From: Serinus canaria
Lineage: Eukaryota; Chordata; Aves; Passeriformes; Fringillidae
Length of the DNA stretch: 64,000 bases
Reading direction: 5' to 3'
NCBI RefSeq assembly: GCF_022539315.1
Contig: NC_066314.1
Coordinates: forward strand, 41,229,180-41,293,179
Part shown: positions 61,101 to 64,000 of the stretch, one piece after another
Layout: each line of letters opens with the position of its first letter
How positions within the stretch are numbered: position 1 is the first letter of the stretch
Made by a program: the position numbers and the translations under genes
Notes under the pieces: generated by a model
The model's input: the letters and a program-made list of their open reading frames with translations, nothing else
The model's database searches: none
Told to the model about the DNA's origin: nothing

Positions 61101-64000
61101 TATCTAAAGAATGAATCTTGTGATCAAGTTTGGCAGTTAATTTCTGGCAAACACCTTTTAACCCAGATACTGTAATTTCTGGTGTATTTACAGATAAACC
61201 ATATCTATAAATGTATTCCTATGTCACTTGAGTACAAAATAAAATGAGTTAATTACATCTTTTGTGAAATAATATTGCACCAGAAAATTTTGCTAAAATT
61301 TTGATACTAAGAGGTTAATTTTTTCAAAATATATTGACATTATTAGAGGCCAAAATAGAATTCTGCTACTTTTTTTTTTTGCAATTAAGCTGAAAAGTTT
61401 ATTATATGAAACAGCTCTGTTTTTAGTACATTTTTTATTCACAATATAATCACAATGTTTTGCTTGCATGGCTAGAGAAATAAAATTGCCAACAAGCCAA
61501 AACTACCAACAAGACATTTTTCTAGCTCAGAAATATTCATGCATGACACCTGAGTAAGATGTCTGATGAAGAATCTTTGGCTTCTTTCCTTCTTCCTGGT
61601 GTCATGTTTTAAGTCCATCTGCCTTTGCCCTCTCAGAAAGCCACAGCTGGTGTTGATACTGCCAATCCTACACTGTACCCTAGATTAGATTTGGAAAAAA
61701 CTCATGATGAAGTGCTTGAACAGTAACTCTTTTCATTTGCATCTTATTTTGTTCTGGGCTTGTTGTGCAGACATGGTGGAATACAAAACTAAATGGAGAC
61801 TTATGAACATCCTCATTGAGTGTTAGTATCTAACATCTCAGTACTCTGGCATTTCCTTCCAAATTAGCGTTGTTTTAATATTCAAAAGAGATTAATTGTT
61901 CTTTTGTTGAGCCTGACGAAGTGTGGCTGGGAAAGGCACAGGCTGTATGACTTGATCCTTCTGGTTCAAGAACCTGAGTCAAACTGTAGCTGCTTGCCCC
62001 TTTCTGCAAAACAAGATCTTGTAAATAAACATAGAAATCCTACTCTGAATCTTGGTAAGATAGTAAAATTGATCAGGATATAAATTTTGGTAAGAGCTCT
62101 TCCATGGTGGTTGTCTTAGAGTGTTTTTAACCCTGTATATAAAGTCTCTCTTTGTATATTGGTAGCTTCAGTATTTTCCACTGAAGAGGCAGAACATTCA
62201 CTTGTATATGAAATATGTGGAATAGCTGGTATAGAAAAAATAATTTTTTATTGATCTAGAAAAAAAATCAGATCTCATATGCTACATATTTTCTCTTTTT
62301 ATTCTTCATTGAGGATCACTCAGCCCAGGTAATTTTAGTCTTTCTTTCTATGTGAAATCAGTAAATAATTTCACTTAGCTCTTCCTTCTTCTTCCACATC
62401 ACCTAGCATAGTATTTGTTTACAATTGTCATGTAGGTTTGTGGTTTATATTTTTGGTTTGGGTTTTTTTTCACTTTCCAGTAACTAATAAGGAGTGCAAA
62501 CTGAGTTTCACAGAGATTAAACTCTTTGAAAGCTTAATATATGAATAGTTTTGAAGTGAGGCAGAACATAGATTTTTGTTGTAAGGATAGAGAGTTAAAC
62601 TTTTCTATACTTTTTACACTGTCACAGGCCAAAAAGGATTGCTTTCTTCTTGGGAAAATAGAGGCAGTAACTGTAAACAACTAGAGAGCATCCAGGCTCA
62701 GGTTTCTGATTCATTCACTTGTACACACAGCACAACATCTTAGCACAATGCAATGTAAACTCACTCTTTAAAAGGTTGAAAGCTCTTTCTCTTCTTAGTC
62801 TCCCTAGTTAATGCACAAAATTATTTTATGTCTTGGTGCTTATGCAAAAACAAAAAAACAACCCTCAGAGAAGTATTATTTGAGTGTAAAGCAGATTGTG
62901 CAATGGGTCTGAGTCTTGCAGTTCTTCATCTGAAGGGTGAAGTGAAAGTATTTATGTAGTGCCTTGTATTCCAACAAATGTTCTATTAAACAGGAGGAAT
63001 GTAATCACTGAGTGTACTTCATTACATGAAATGAAGGGGACAGGGACCCACAGTATGATGCAGAGAGCAACAGGTACTAAAAATCCACTCAGTGTGGGTA
63101 CTGTACCCTTCTAAAAGTACACTAAATGTTGGCAAGCTTTGAACCAGACAATCTCCATGCAGCTCTTCCAACCTACATTGTCATCCTGTAGTTGTGGTCA
63201 TGTACTGTTATTTAAGCATAGACAAATAGACATGTACCTGTCAATTCTTCTTTGGGGACTGAACTGTCCCTTTCATGGGTCTGTTACTGGCTCTGAGTTT
63301 TTTATATGTGCACATGCCTGAGAAAACAGATATTCACTTGCTTCCCTGAAAATCTTTAAGCTTTCTTAATGTGCTATTGAGAAAAAAGTTGAGACCAAAA
63401 CAATTCACATCCCCAAGAGCTCTCAGTATTTCTGCTAACAATGGAGAACTTGTCCTTTCACCCTCCCCTAAAACCCTTTCCATGAGACAGCTAGCCCTGC
63501 CTTCAGCTGAGACCAGTCTGCCAGCTATTGAAGGCTGGCATAGGCACAAGAATGTTTCATGGGCTGTGCATGTTCAGATGAAATATGTACACTCCAGTGT
63601 GTTCTGCTGCACTCCTGTATCTGTCCTGCTCAGTCAGGAGGAGATGAGCATCTTCCCAAATTATCTGTCTTGCAGCAGCAGAAGTCCATTTGGGGAGCTG
63701 TATTCCTGGAAATACAGTGAAAAATAGGGAAGTCAGAAAGGCATGTTCTGAATCAGACTGCAATACTAAGCAACAGTCTCATTAATGTTGCTCTCTGCCA
63801 AACACTATTTCACTTGCCTTCAGAACTGTCTGCATTAATGACTACTTCCACTTGCTAGTTATTTACATAAAGTATTGTTCTCATGTCACTGCTAGCAGCC
63901 ACAAGCTGCTCCTTGCTAGGTGAGATGAAAAGGCTAGATAGACCAAGCTGCAAATGAATTCAGAGAAAGCTGGGTTTAATGTGTTTCTAAGAAGGATGGA

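Larger units (their letters stand above)
49123..64000. other. Repeat-poor region with scattered exon-like segments
   Basis: I recognise no transposon in this last 15 kb. Exon-like segments at 50123-50240, 52055-52550, 54367-54466 and 55502-55659 are listed separately. A CpG cluster lies at 58089-58140. The stretches at 51600-52050, 52620-53260, 57000-57330, 57640-58260 and 60040-60560 are less AT-rich but carry no identity I can support. Nothing was recognised in 60660-64000. Confidence 0.45.

Noticed and set aside
61930..61985. GGTTCAAG text as a tRNA B box
   Set aside because: No matching A box at the right distance and no cloverleaf can be drawn.
1..64000. CRISPR arrays, operons, phage or plasmid features
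   Set aside because: Stop density, CR1/LTR content and absence of any tightly packed genes rule out a prokaryotic or phage window.

Overview
The window looks like gene-poor nuclear DNA from a bird, probably a songbird. The best evidence is the repeats: several CR1 LINE fragments with the typical 3' end (octamers like ATTCTRTG) and recognisable reverse-transcriptase remnants, plus long terminal repeats (LTRs) of ERVK-like and ERVL-like avian retroviruses. The rest is AT-rich, CpG-poor and full of stops. I recognise no intact protein-coding gene, tRNA, rRNA, CRISPR array or bacterial feature. 'Bird' is well supported. 'Songbird' rests on my recollection of LTRs that begin TGTTGTGG and is an inference. 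Layout: a possible antisense LTR promoter region is cut by the left edge (1-425). A deleted CR1 lies at 4970-5340 and an old ERVL-type LTR fragment at 7388-7763. A near-perfect 26-bp hairpin is at 8385-8441, next to a long TA tract and a decayed coding-like stretch (8954-9351). An internal CR1 piece follows at 9945-10445. From 10.4 to 24.7 kb I see only single-copy-looking DNA with microsatellites. An ancient CR1 lies at 24740-24960. At 28143-29406 an ERVL-type LTR is split by a younger solo LTR with an exact 6-bp target duplication. Longer CR1 copies lie at 32542-33297 (minus) and 37445-38664 (plus). At 44895-45650 a second TGTTGTGG-type LTR is nested in a CR1. A last ERVL-type LTR tail is at 48951-49122. 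The final 15 kb has no recognisable repeats, but on the plus strand it holds several segments with unusually good splice signals. The best is an exon at 52055-52156 followed by an acceptor at 52427 and a well-formed polyadenylation site near 52533-52575. Others are 50123-50240, 54367-54466 and 55502-55659. Their frames can be joined without stops, but more than one incompatible joining works. They are therefore candidates (long non-coding RNA, a small secreted or membrane protein, or decoys), not called genes. No genes can be shown to work together here. The visible history is layered transposon insertion and decay in an intergenic or intronic region. Splice sites were searched by eye mainly on the plus strand, so a minus-strand gene with short exons could have been missed.
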